A stretch of 64,000 bases of DNA from Amycolatopsis sp. NBRC 101858. GTDB taxonomy: Bacteria > Actinomycetota > Actinomycetes > Mycobacteriales > Pseudonocardiaceae. Every line of letters begins with the position of its first letter. The stretch's first letter is position 1. This document shows, piece by piece, positions 10,109 through 19,525 of this stretch. Under the pieces are notes generated by a model. That model made no database searches and was not told the origin of the DNA. It saw only the letters and a list, made by a program, of their open reading frames with translations. The DNA is taken from NCBI RefSeq assembly GCF_030269325.1, contig NZ_BSTD01000001.1:1380681-1444680 (forward strand), written 5' to 3'. Position numbers and translations under genes: made by a program.

Positions 10109-11085
10109 TCAGCTCTCCTTCCGGGTGCGCGGGTCGAGCGCGAGGTAGGCGACGTCGGCGAACAGGTTCGCCACCAGCACCGACAGCGTGATGATCAGGA
10201 AGATGCCCTGCATCAGCGGGTAGTCCTGCGAGCCGACCGCCTGGAACAGCTGGTAGCCGACGCCCGGGTAGGAGAAGACGATCTCCACCAGCAGCGTGCC
10301 GCCGACGATGAACCCGAGCGCCAGCGCGAAGCCGGACACGCTCGGCAGCAGCGCGTTGCGGGCGGCGTACCCGACCATCACCCGGCGCTCGGGCAGGCCC
10401 TTGGCGTGCGCGACGGTGACGTAGTCCTCCGACGCGACGGTGACCATCATGTTGCGCATGCCCAGGATCCAGCTGCCCATCGAGCTGATCAGGATGGTGA
10501 TCGCGGGCAGCAGGCTGTGCTGGATCGCGCTGCCGATGAACCCGCCGTCCCAGCCGGGCACCACGCCCGGGTCGTACCCGCCGGACGACGGGAAGAAGCT
10601 GCCCGGACCGGCCAGCAGCGTCAGGGCGATCAGGCCGAGCCAGAAGTACGGGATCGACGAGAGGAACGTCGTCACCGGCAGCAGGCCGTCGACCCACGAG
10701 CCGCGCTTCCAGCCGGCGACCACGCCGAGCCCGGTGCCGAGCGCGAAGCCGACGATCGTGGTGATGCCGACCAGGATGATCGTCCACGGCAGGCTGTCGC
10801 CGATCAGTTCGGAGACCGGGGACGGGAAGAACGTGAACGAGATCCCGAGGTCGCCGCGGAAGAGCTGGCCCCAGTAGTCGAAGTACTGGGAGATCAGGCT
10901 TTCGTTCTTGTCGAGTCCGAACAGGACGTACAGCGACTGGATCGCGTCCGCGCTGATCATGCCCTGGTTCTTCGCGATCAGCGACTGCACCGGGTCACCC
11001 GGGATCAGCCGCGGGATGAAGAAGTTGATGGTGACGGCGGCCCACGCGGTGAAGACGTAGAAGGCCAGCCGCTGCAGCAGGAACC

Positions 11086-11089
<4 letters not shown>
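10109..11089 (-). CDS. ABC permease of DppB/OppB type
   Basis: A 326-residue permease that starts with [17 protein letters not shown], the N-terminal helix common to DppB. Six membrane segments are visible. The EAA loop reads [18 protein letters not shown], and [16 protein letters not shown] is the usual late-helix motif. A roughly 45-residue insertion with [13 protein letters not shown] between helices is longer than in E. coli DppB and should face outward. The ATG overlaps the stop of the upstream ATPase (ATGA). Confidence 0.9.
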
Positions 11090-12275
<1,186 letters not shown>

Positions 12276-12276
<1 letters not shown>

Positions 12277-13946
12277 CAGGCCGCGGGCTTCAGGTGCAGG
12301 ACGATGTCGAGCGCGTTGCGCAGCGTGGGCTGCGCCGGGCCGTACGGGTTGGCCTCGTCCGGCCAGCCGACCCAGTTCTTCGTGCTGTACTCGCCGCCGG
12401 AGTTGGCCGCCGAGGTCGGGACCATCGGCTGCTGGTCGATCATGATCTTCTGCAGCGTCGCCATCGCGGCGGTGCGGGCCGCGTCGTCCTCGGCGTTGGC
12501 GTAGGTCGCGAGCGCGTTGGTCGCCTCGTCGTTCTTGAAGCGGCCGTAGTTGCCGTTGATGCCGCCCTGGCCGGTCGGCTTGTAGCGGGTGCCGTCCATG
12601 ACGTCGCGGTACATGTCGTACGGCGTCGCACCGTCGTTGGTCCAGTGCATCAGGCCTTCGAAGTCACCGGTGTCGACCGACTTGATCCACGCGTCCTGGT
12701 TCATCTTCTCGACCGTGGCGGTGATGCCGATCTGCGCCAGGTTGTCCTTGATGATCTCCAGGTCGGTGATGTAGTCCGACCAGCCCGACGGCACGGTGAG
12801 CTTGAGGGTGACCGGCTTGCCGCTCGGGTCGGCCAGCTTGTCGCCGTTGTACTTGTAGCCCGCGCCGGTGAGCAGCGACTTGGCGCCCGGGACGTCGACC
12901 TTGACCGTCTGGCCCTTGTACTGCGGCGCGATGAACGAGTCGCCCGCCGGCGTCGGAATGCCGGTGACCTGGTCGTTCTTCGGGTAGAAGTAGCCCGCCT
13001 CGCCCTGGTTGAAGATGTCGTCGCGGTTGATCACCTTGCTGACCGCCTGCCGCAGCTTGGCGTCGTTCCAGGGGGCCTTCTCGGTGTTGAACCACAGGCC
13101 GTGGACGGCCAGCTGCGCGGGGAACCACAGCTTGTAGTGCTGCGGGTCCTTGTTCGTGTAGACGGCCTTGTAGTTCGGGATGAAGACGAAGCTCCACTCC
13201 GACGCCCCGCTGACCAGCGCGTTGACCTGCGCGTTGTTGTCGGTGTAGGAGGTGTAGCGGATCTCCTTGACCTTCGGCGCTTCCTGCCAGTAGCCGCTGT
13301 CGCGCCGGGTGACGATCATCGTCTGCGGCGTGGCCGACTTGAGCGTGTACGGCCCGGTGCCGATCGGGTTCTTGACGGTGTCGAGCGCCGGGTCCTTGAT
13401 GCCCTGCCAGACGTGCTTCGGCACGACGAGGGTCTGCAGGATCTTGAGCTGGTTGACGAACTGGGACGTCTCGAAGCCCAGCGTCACCTGGTTGCCGGCC
13501 GCGGCGATGTCCTTGTAGGGGACGGCGTCGACGTTCAGCGCCTTGTTGTCGCGCAGCAGCTGGAACGTGTAGGCGACGTCCTCGGCGGTCATCGGCTGGT
13601 TGTCGGAGAACTTGACCCCGTCACGGACGGTCAGAACCAGCTTCTTGTAGTTGTCCGACCAATCCCACTTCGTCGCCAGCCAGGGCTTGCCGGGCTCCTG
13701 CGGCTTGACGCGGTTGTGCATGACCAGGGGCTCGTAGATCATCCACCGGTAGCCCATGTTGGACAGGGCGGACGTCTCGAGGAACGGGTTGTTGTTCTCC
13801 GACTGCGGGCCGTCCGGCTTGCCGACGTTGAGCACGGCGTCCGGGTTGCTCTGACCTGCGTCGGAGCTGCTGCTCCCGCACGCGGTCAGGCCACCCAGGG
13901 CCATTACTGCCACTAGCGCTGCGACGATGGAGCGCTTGACTCGCAT
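12276..13946 (-). CDS. Family-5 solute-binding lipoprotein
   Basis: A 556-residue extracellular binding protein of the SBP_bac_5 (DppA/OppA) family. It has a lipoprotein signal [19 protein letters not shown] followed by lipobox LTAC with Cys23. A Ser-rich tether precedes the mature domain. The start at ATG 13946 has AGGAGGA upstream; earlier codons would spoil the signal peptide. It is the first gene of the saccharide transport operon. Family members bind peptides, nickel or, in several thermophiles and actinobacteria, gluco- and xylo-oligosaccharides. The GH1 and ROK neighbours favour the last. Confidence 0.9.
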
Positions 13947-14152
13947 CGGTTCCTCCTGGTCATCGACGACGTGCCTGGTGTCGACTGGTAGCGAGCCCCG
14001 ACCGCCGGCGACCGAACGACGCCCAGAAGTCAACCCGGGTGACTCGGGTCACGTCAATAACACGGTGGTAACGTTTTGTACCTAAGTTTAAGTAATAAAA
14101 GAACTGGCGGTCTGGACCTGTCGGCGGAACTACTCCTTGCGACGCAAGGGTT
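13947..14152 (-). promoter_or_regulatory. Control region of the ABC/GH1 operon
   Basis: This 206-bp region separates the lipoprotein start from the ROK repressor stop. It is unusually AT-rich between 14050 and 14102. Two TAAGT copies lie head-to-tail at 14083-14087 and 14089-14093. The same pentamer occurs three times, on the opposite strand, between the two ROK genes. GTGACTCGGGTCAC (14050 region) is a small additional inverted repeat. The TAAGT elements are candidate ROK half-sites. Confidence 0.4.
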
Positions 14153-15376
14153 TCAGCCGGTCCGGCCACCCGTGGCGAGCAGTTGCGCGATGGGCAGGGT
14201 GGCCGCGCCGAGCGCGACCGCCTCCGGCCCGAGCCGGCCGAGGACGACCTCGGTGCGCCCGGCCAGGTAGTCGAGCGCGTGCCGGCCCACCGCGTCGCGC
14301 ACGGCGGGCAGGATCGCCGGTCCCATGATCGCCCCCGCGGAGCCGGAAAGCACCACCCGATCCGGGCTGAGCAGGTTGATCAGGTTCGCGATGCCGATCC
14401 CGAGGTACTCGGCGGCCTCGGCGAGCACGTCGGCGGCCGGGCCGGCCTCGGCCGCCTCGGCGACGATGCGGGCCAGTTCGGCGTCGCTTTCGTCGCCAAT
14501 GACCGGTTCCTTGCCGACGCGCTCGGCGTAGCGGCGGACGACCGCTTCGATGCCGACGTAGGCCTCCAGGCAGCCGTGCGAGCCGCAGCGGCAGGCCGCC
14601 CCGGCCGCCTTGACGACGGTGTGGCCCCACTCGCTGGTCGTGATGTCCGGGTGCGAGCGCCCGGCCGTCGCGACGGCGGCCCCGACCCCGACGCCGAGCA
14701 GGGCGACGATGGCGCGGTCGGCACCCCGGCCGGCGCCGCGCCAGGTTTCGACCTGGCCGAGCGTGCGGGCGCGGTTGTCCAGGTGGAGGGGCGCCTCGAT
14801 GTGCGGGCGGATCAGCTCGGCGAAGGCCACGCCGCGCCAGCCGAGGGTGGGCGCGTGGACGATCCCGCCGTCGCGGACCGCGCCGGGCACGCCGATGCCG
14901 ACGCCGAACACCGCGTCCGGTTCGCCGCCTTCGAGCACTTCCGCGATGCCGGTTCGCACCAGTCCGGCGACTTCGTCCGGATCCAGCCGGGTGCCGACGA
15001 GCGGGTGGCGCACGGTGCCGAGCGTCCCGAGCGCGCAGTCGAACAGGCCGACTTCGACGTGCGTCTCGCTGACATCGACCCCCACGACGTGCCCGAAGTC
15101 CGGCCGGACGGCCAGCAGCGTCCGGGGCCGCCCGCCGTCGGATTCGACCGAGCCGGCCTCCGCGACGACGCCGTCGGCGATGAGCTCCGAGACGACGTTC
15201 GTAACGGTGGCGGCCGATAGTCCCGATTCAGCTACTAGTTCCAGCCTGCTGACGGGGCCGCGGAGGTAGAGGGAGGAAAGGAGCGCCGCGCGGTTGTGCC
15301 GTCGGAGGTCTCTCGTTGTCTGGCGTACCACCTGGGTCACCGGGGGGATTGTGCCAGACACCGGCCGTGCGACCAT
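14153..15376 (-). CDS. ROK family transcriptional repressor 1
   Basis: A 407-residue ROK regulator. The N-terminal winged helix (about 15-80) includes LSAATVTNVVSELIADG. It is followed by a sugar-kinase-like ROK domain with the GVGIGVPG motif and the zinc motif CRCGSHGCLEAY near residue 265. The kinase phosphate loop is not obviously intact, as expected for a repressor. It is divergent from a second ROK gene and downstream of, but co-oriented with, the ABC/GH1 operon. It probably senses a sugar released from beta-glucan. GTG 15340 is an alternative start that removes 12 residues. Confidence 0.87.
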   Translation of the reverse strand: MVARPVSGTIPPVTQVVRQTTRDLRRHNRAALLSSLYLRGPVSRLELVAESGLSAATVTNVVSELIADGVVAEAGSVESDGGRPRTLLAVRPDFGHVVGVDVSETHVEVGLFDCALGTLGTVRHPLVGTRLDPDEVAGLVRTGIAEVLEGGEPDAVFGVGIGVPGAVRDGGIVHAPTLGWRGVAFAELIRPHIEAPLHLDNRARTLGQVETWRGAGRGADRAIVALLGVGVGAAVATAGRSHPDITTSEWGHTVVKAAGAACRCGSHGCLEAYVGIEAVVRRYAERVGKEPVIGDESDAELARIVAEAAEAGPAADVLAEAAEYLGIGIANLINLLSPDRVVLSGSAGAIMGPAILPAVRDAVGRHALDYLAGRTEVVLGRLGPEAVALGAATLPIAQLLATGGRTG

Positions 15377-15472
15377 CAGTTCGGGACTTAGTTCACCACT
15401 TAATACATAGCCACAACTTACGGTGATCAGGCATTCTGTCAGTGAGCCGGTAAGAGTTCAGATGGGTTGCCC
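15377..15472. promoter_or_regulatory. Divergent ROK promoter region with TAAGT repeats
   Basis: An AT-rich 96-bp intergenic region. ACTTA (TAAGT on the minus strand) occurs at 15386, 15398 and 15416, at intervals of 12 and 18 bases. The elements surround the AT-rich TAATACATAG stretch, which could serve as -10 sequence for either gene. The arrangement suggests auto- and cross-regulation by the two ROK proteins. Confidence 0.4.
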
Positions 15473-16708
15473 ATGGCGAGCAAGCGCACCACCGTCCGTG
15501 ACCTGCGGAGGCACAACCGTTCCCTGCTGCTGTCGAAACTGTACTTCGACGGCCCGCTGTCGCGGCACGAACTCAGCCAGCTCACCGGATTGAGCGCGGC
15601 GACGGTCAGCAACGTGACCGCCGAACTGGGCGAAGAACGGCTCATCACGGAAGCGGGCCAGGTCGAGTCGGACGGCGGCCGGCCGCGCGTGCTGCTGCGC
15701 GTCGACCCGGCGTACGGGCACGTCGCGGGGGTCGACATCGGCGAGACGGGCGTCAAGGTCGAGCTGTTCGACCTGGCGATGAACCGCCTCGCGACGGTCG
15801 AGCACCCACTCCCGAAGGCCCCGGACCCGGCGACGGCGGTCGAGCAGGTGACGTCCGGGCTCCGGGAGGTGTTCGCGAGCGCGGGCATCGACGACGCGGC
15901 GGTGCTGGGCGTCGGCATCGGCGTGCCGGGCATGGTCGAGCAGGGGTCACGGGTCCTGGTGCACGCGCCGACGGTCGGCTGGGAGGCGGTGCCCCTGGTT
16001 GCGCTGCTGCGAGAGGCGGGCGTCGGGCTGCCGTTGTTCGTCGACAACGGAGCGAAGACGCAGGGCCAGGCGGAGATGTGGTTCGGCGCCGGCCGCGGAG
16101 CACGCCACGCGGTGATCGCGCTGATCGGCTCAGGCGTGGGCGCGGCGGTGGTGACGGACGGAACGACGTACCGCGGGTCGACGAGCAGCGCGGGCGAGTG
16201 GGGCCACACAACGATCGCGTACGGCGGCAACGACTGCCGCTGCGGCGCGCGAGGGTGCCTGGAGGCGTACATCGGCGCGGGCGGGGTTCTGGCCCGCTAC
16301 CGGAGGGTGCGCGGCAAGGAGGTCCCGGGCGAGGACGAGCAGGCCCAGTTCGCGGCCCTCCTGGAGGCCGCACCCAAGTCCAAGACGGCGGCACGAGTGC
16401 TCGACGAAACGGCGGGCTACCTGGGAGCGGGGATCGCAAACTTGATCAACCTGTTCAACCCGGAGCGCATAGTGATCGGCGGCTGGGCAGGGTTGGCATT
16501 GGGCGAGCTACTGCTGCCAAGAATCCGCGAGGCAGCGGGCGAGCACGCACTGAGGCACCCATTCAGCCAGACATCGATCCAGCTGGGCTCCCTGGGCCTG
16601 GACGCGGTGGCGACAGGAGCAGCAACACTCCCAGTAGCAGACCTCCTGGACCAGGGAGCAACATCAAGGGCAGTGAAGCCAGGAGCCTCGGACTCAGACG
16701 CGGCCTGA
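15473..16708 (+). CDS. ROK family transcriptional repressor 2
   Basis: A 411-residue paralogue of the divergent ROK gene. It has a winged helix (LTGLSAATVSNVTAELGEE), GVGIGVPGMV and the zinc motif CRCGARGCLEAY. ATG 15473 is chosen over TTG 15467. From about position 16430 the codon use drifts: A-ending codons such as ATA, CTA, AGA, GCA, ACA and CCA become common, unlike the C/G-ending codons elsewhere. The protein ends in a hydrophilic tail. Its place between the sugar transporter operon and the secreted hydrolases suggests that it controls one or both. Confidence 0.87.
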   Translation: MASKRTTVRDLRRHNRSLLLSKLYFDGPLSRHELSQLTGLSAATVSNVTAELGEERLITEAGQVESDGGRPRVLLRVDPAYGHVAGVDIGETGVKVELFDLAMNRLATVEHPLPKAPDPATAVEQVTSGLREVFASAGIDDAAVLGVGIGVPGMVEQGSRVLVHAPTVGWEAVPLVALLREAGVGLPLFVDNGAKTQGQAEMWFGAGRGARHAVIALIGSGVGAAVVTDGTTYRGSTSSAGEWGHTTIAYGGNDCRCGARGCLEAYIGAGGVLARYRRVRGKEVPGEDEQAQFAALLEAAPKSKTAARVLDETAGYLGAGIANLINLFNPERIVIGGWAGLALGELLLPRIREAAGEHALRHPFSQTSIQLGSLGLDAVATGAATLPVADLLDQGATSRAVKPGASDSDAA

Positions 16709-17144
16709 GGCCAACTCGAGAACAGGCACCGACGAGCACCCAGACCCCCCGCGCACCCCGATCCGAAGCCAGAACACGGCCGGCAGCGCCGGGTCAAGGC
16801 ATCTTTCCCGCCTTGACGCGGTGGTGCCGGCCGTAGTCACAATGAAGCTTCGGGGTGCCGGCAGGACGCAGCCGAGCGCGCCGTGCACCGCTCATCGGGA
16901 ACCCACTCACCCTTAATTCGGGTTGAAAAAAAATGACCGCCCGACGGTTGCCCGCCTTGTCTGGACCATGCATACTTTGTTGCCAAGCGCAACAAAGGTC
17001 TGAACCAACTGGCGACCCACCCCCCGCCCCGGGTCGCCGAGCCCGGTCGCACCTGCCGCCGCCCCGGCAAGCGAGGCCACCTCCCCCTCCCGCGTTCCGT
17101 GCTGCGCGCGGAACACCGGCCCCCTGGTGAGAGAGGCGACAAAG
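16709..17144. other. 436-bp intergenic region before the hydrolase operon
   Basis: No convincing gene is present. The first 50 bases keep the A-rich composition of the ROK 3' end. A run of eight A residues lies at about 16926-16933. An inverted repeat at 16975-16997 is the best regulatory candidate. A GAGAGG ribosome site at 17130 serves the GH16 start at 17145. Confidence 0.5.
16975..16997. promoter_or_regulatory. Candidate operator upstream of the GH16 gene
   Basis: CTTTGTTG and CAACAAAG form a perfect 8-bp inverted repeat around a 7-base spacer, 148 bases before the GH16 start. It lies in the only AT-rich stretch of the region. The shape is that of a dimeric-regulator site, and a ROK protein is a plausible ligand. 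The identity is inferred. Confidence 0.45.
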
Positions 17145-18380
17145 ATGTCCACCTCGTTCCGCAAGTCACGCAAGTTCCGAAGAGCAGCGGCCCTCTTCGC
17201 CGCCGCATCCCTGCTGTTCCTCGGACAGCAAGCACTCACAGCACCCGCCGCCGAAGCCGCGGCCACCTTCACCGACGACTTCAACGGCCCCGCCGGGTCC
17301 GCCGTCGACGGCTCGAAGTGGCAGCTCGAAACCGGCGACAACGTCAACAACCACGAGCGGCAGTACTACACCTCGGGCACCAACAACGCCCAGCTCGACG
17401 GCCAGGGCCACCTCGTCATCACGGCCAAGAAGGAAAACCCCGGCAACTACAACTGCTGGTACGGCCGCTGCGAGTACACCTCCGCGCGGATGAACACGGC
17501 CGGCAAGTTCAGCCAGGCCTACGGCCACTTCGAGACGCGCATGAAGCTCCCGCGCGGGCAGGGCATGTGGCCGGCGTTCTGGATGCTCGGCGGTGGCAAC
17601 TGGCCGACCGACGGCGAGATCGACGTCATGGAGAACGTCGGGTTCGAGCCGAACACCGTGCACGGCACCATCCACGGCCCGGGTTACTCCGGCTCCGGCG
17701 GCATCGGCGCGGCCTACAACGGCCCGAACTTCTCCGACGACTTCCACACCTACGCCGTCGACTGGTCGCCGAACCAGATCAAGTGGTACGTCGACGGCAA
17801 CCTCTACCAGACGCGCACGCCGTCCGACCTGAACGGCAACCGCTGGGTCTACGACCACAACTTCTTCATCATCCTCAACCTCGCCGTCGGCGGGTACTGG
17901 CCCGGCGACCCCAACAGCAGCACGCAGTTCCCGCAGCAGCTGGTCGTCGACTACGTGCACGTCACCAACGACACCGGCGGCGGCACCCCGCCGAGCGGGC
18001 GCACCGGGCGGATCACCGGCATCGGCGGCAAGTGCGTCGACGTCGCGGGCGCGAACACCGCCAACCTCACGCCGATCCAGATCACCGACTGCAACAACAA
18101 CGCGGCGCAGAACTGGACCATCGGCACCGACGGCACGATCCGCGCCCTCGGCAAGTGCATGGACGTCAACGCCGCCGCCACGGCGGACGGGACCCCGGTG
18201 CAGCTCTACGACTGCAACGGAACCGTGGCCCAGCAATGGGTCGTGACCGGCGCCAAGGACATCGTGAACCCCAACGCGAACAAGTGCCTCGACGCCACCG
18301 GCAACAGTTCCGCGAACGGCACCCGCCTGCAGATCTGGACCTGCGGCGGCGGCGCCAACCAGAAGTGGACCACTCCCTGA
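17145..18380 (+). CDS. Secreted GH16 beta-glucanase with R-type lectin domain
   Basis: A 411-residue secreted enzyme. A long basic signal peptide (FRKSRKFRRAAALFAAASLLFLG) ends near AEAAA. The GH16 domain carries EIDVME, with nucleophile Glu158 and acid/base Glu163, the arrangement of endo-beta-1,3-glucanases. A Gly/Thr/Pro linker leads to a C-terminal beta-trefoil (R-type lectin) module with three GKC(V/M/L)D..QxW repeats. ATG 17145 is preferred to GTG 17127 because GAGAGG lies at the right distance. It heads a cluster of four hydrolases with matching lectin modules. The likely substrate is laminarin-like fungal wall glucan. Confidence 0.92.
   Translation: MSTSFRKSRKFRRAAALFAAASLLFLGQQALTAPAAEAAATFTDDFNGPAGSAVDGSKWQLETGDNVNNHERQYYTSGTNNAQLDGQGHLVITAKKENPGNYNCWYGRCEYTSARMNTAGKFSQAYGHFETRMKLPRGQGMWPAFWMLGGGNWPTDGEIDVMENVGFEPNTVHGTIHGPGYSGSGGIGAAYNGPNFSDDFHTYAVDWSPNQIKWYVDGNLYQTRTPSDLNGNRWVYDHNFFIILNLAVGGYWPGDPNSSTQFPQQLVVDYVHVTNDTGGGTPPSGRTGRITGIGGKCVDVAGANTANLTPIQITDCNNNAAQNWTIGTDGTIRALGKCMDVNAAATADGTPVQLYDCNGTVAQQWVVTGAKDIVNPNANKCLDATGNSSANGTRLQIWTCGGGANQKWTTP
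18013..18377 (+). repeat. Lectin module DNA copy 1 (GH16)
   Basis: This segment encodes three beta-trefoil lobes, each with GKC, D, QxxDCN and QxW landmarks. The third lobe (from about 18280) is nearly the same DNA as in the three following genes, including a shared stretch encoding CLDATGNSSANGTRLQIWTC. Confidence 0.85.
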
Positions 18381-18391
18381 TCCACCCCCTC

Positions 18392-18423
18392 GGGTAGGCG
18401 GGCCCCGCCCGGTCCGCCTACCC
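18392..18423 (+). terminator. Hairpin between GH16 and GH75 genes
   Basis: GGGTAGGCGG (18392-18401) pairs perfectly with CCGCCTACCC (18414-18423) and is followed by TTTCCTT. It lies 11 bases beyond the GH16 stop and 34 bases before the GH75 start. It may end part of the transcription, so that the downstream three genes are expressed at a lower level, or they may have their own weak promoter. Confidence 0.5.
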
Positions 18424-18457
18424 AGCACTATTTCCTTCCCCCACAAGGAGAATTCAA

Positions 18458-19525
18458 GTGCGGCGATTCCTCGTCGCGCTAATGGGGTGTGCCCTGTTAG
18501 CGCTTTCCTTCCTGACCACCGGCTCCGCCCAAGCCGCCGTCGAGGCAGGACCGTCCGCGAGCCAGCTGCTCGCGAAGACGACGTCCTGCCAGCAGATCTC
18601 GAACGGCAAGTACTCCTTCGACGAAGGCGGCGCGGCGACCGTGCCCGTCTGCCAGGCCAACGGCGCGGTCTTCTTCAAGGCCGACATGGACATCGACTGC
18701 GACGGCGTCCGCACGTCCCAGTGCAACGAGCAGACCGACTGCTGCTTCTACCCGGACACGGCGTTCCACACGTCGACCGACCAGCCGTTGAACGCGGCCC
18801 AGCTGCCCTACATCGTGCTGCCACAGCCGACGTCCACTTGGGACTACCGCAACTACGGCATCGACGGCGGTTCCGTCGTGGCGGTGATCTACAACAACCA
18901 GGTCACCTACGCCGTGGTCGGCGACACCGGCCCGACGAGCATCATCGGTGAGGCGTCCTACGCCACCGCCGTGAACCTCGGCATCAACCCGGACCCGTCC
19001 AACGGCGGCACCGAGGGCCCGGTGACCTACATCGTGTTCCCGAACACGCACGTCAACCCGATCGAGAACCACGCCAACGCCACCAGCCTCGGCGAGCAGG
19101 TCGCCACGCAGTTCGCCGGCGGCACCACCACGCCGCCCACCGGTGGTGGCGGGCAGATCACCGGCCTCGGCGGCAAGTGCGTCGACGTCAACGCGGCGAG
19201 CACCACCAACGGCACCGCCGTCCAGCTCTACGACTGCAACGGCTCGAACGCCCAGAAGTGGACGGTCGGCACCGACGGCACGGTCCGCGCGCTCGGCAAG
19301 TGCCTCGACGTCACCAGCGCGGGCACGGCCAACGGCACGCCGATCCAGCTCTGGGACTGCAACGGCTCCAACGCCCAGAAGTGGTCGGCCAACGGCTCGC
19401 AGAACCTCGTGAACGCCGGCTCCGGCAAGTGCCTCGACGCCACCGGCAACACGAGTGCGAACGGGACCCGGCTCCAGATCTGGACCTGCGGGTCCGGTGC
19501 CAACCAGAAGTGGACGCTGCCATGA
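18458..19525 (+). CDS. Secreted GH75 chitosanase with R-type lectin domain
   Basis: A 355-residue secreted protein. A signal peptide (about 1-27, ending AQAA) precedes a GH75 chitosanase domain with the FFKADMDIDCDG segment (Asp76-Asp80). Asp156 in VVGDTGP and Glu165 in IIGEAS are spaced nine residues apart, the same spacing as the two catalytic acids described for Aspergillus fumigatus chitosanase. A TTTPPTGGGG linker leads to the beta-trefoil module. The GTG start has AAGGAG upstream. The expected activity is endo-cleavage of chitosan. It overlaps the next gene by ATGA. Confidence 0.88.
   Translation: MRRFLVALMGCALLALSFLTTGSAQAAVEAGPSASQLLAKTTSCQQISNGKYSFDEGGAATVPVCQANGAVFFKADMDIDCDGVRTSQCNEQTDCCFYPDTAFHTSTDQPLNAAQLPYIVLPQPTSTWDYRNYGIDGGSVVAVIYNNQVTYAVVGDTGPTSIIGEASYATAVNLGINPDPSNGGTEGPVTYIVFPNTHVNPIENHANATSLGEQVATQFAGGTTTPPTGGGGQITGLGGKCVDVNAASTTNGTAVQLYDCNGSNAQKWTVGTDGTVRALGKCLDVTSAGTANGTPIQLWDCNGSNAQKWSANGSQNLVNAGSGKCLDATGNTSANGTRLQIWTCGSGANQKWTLP
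19157..19522 (+). repeat. Lectin module DNA copy 2 (GH75)
   Basis: A C-terminal beta-trefoil module. Its first lobe is almost the same as that of the GH18 protein (GKCVDVNAAST), and its second lobe shares GKCLDVTSAGTANGT with GH18. It is therefore closer to the GH18 copy than to the GH16 copy in lobes 1 and 2. Confidence 0.85.

Noticed and set aside
12294..13916. A 540-codon plus-strand frame opposite the lipoprotein gene
   Set aside because: It is a GC-bias shadow: composition is dominated by V, R, D, G and L, with no domain, while the minus strand encodes a clear lipoprotein.
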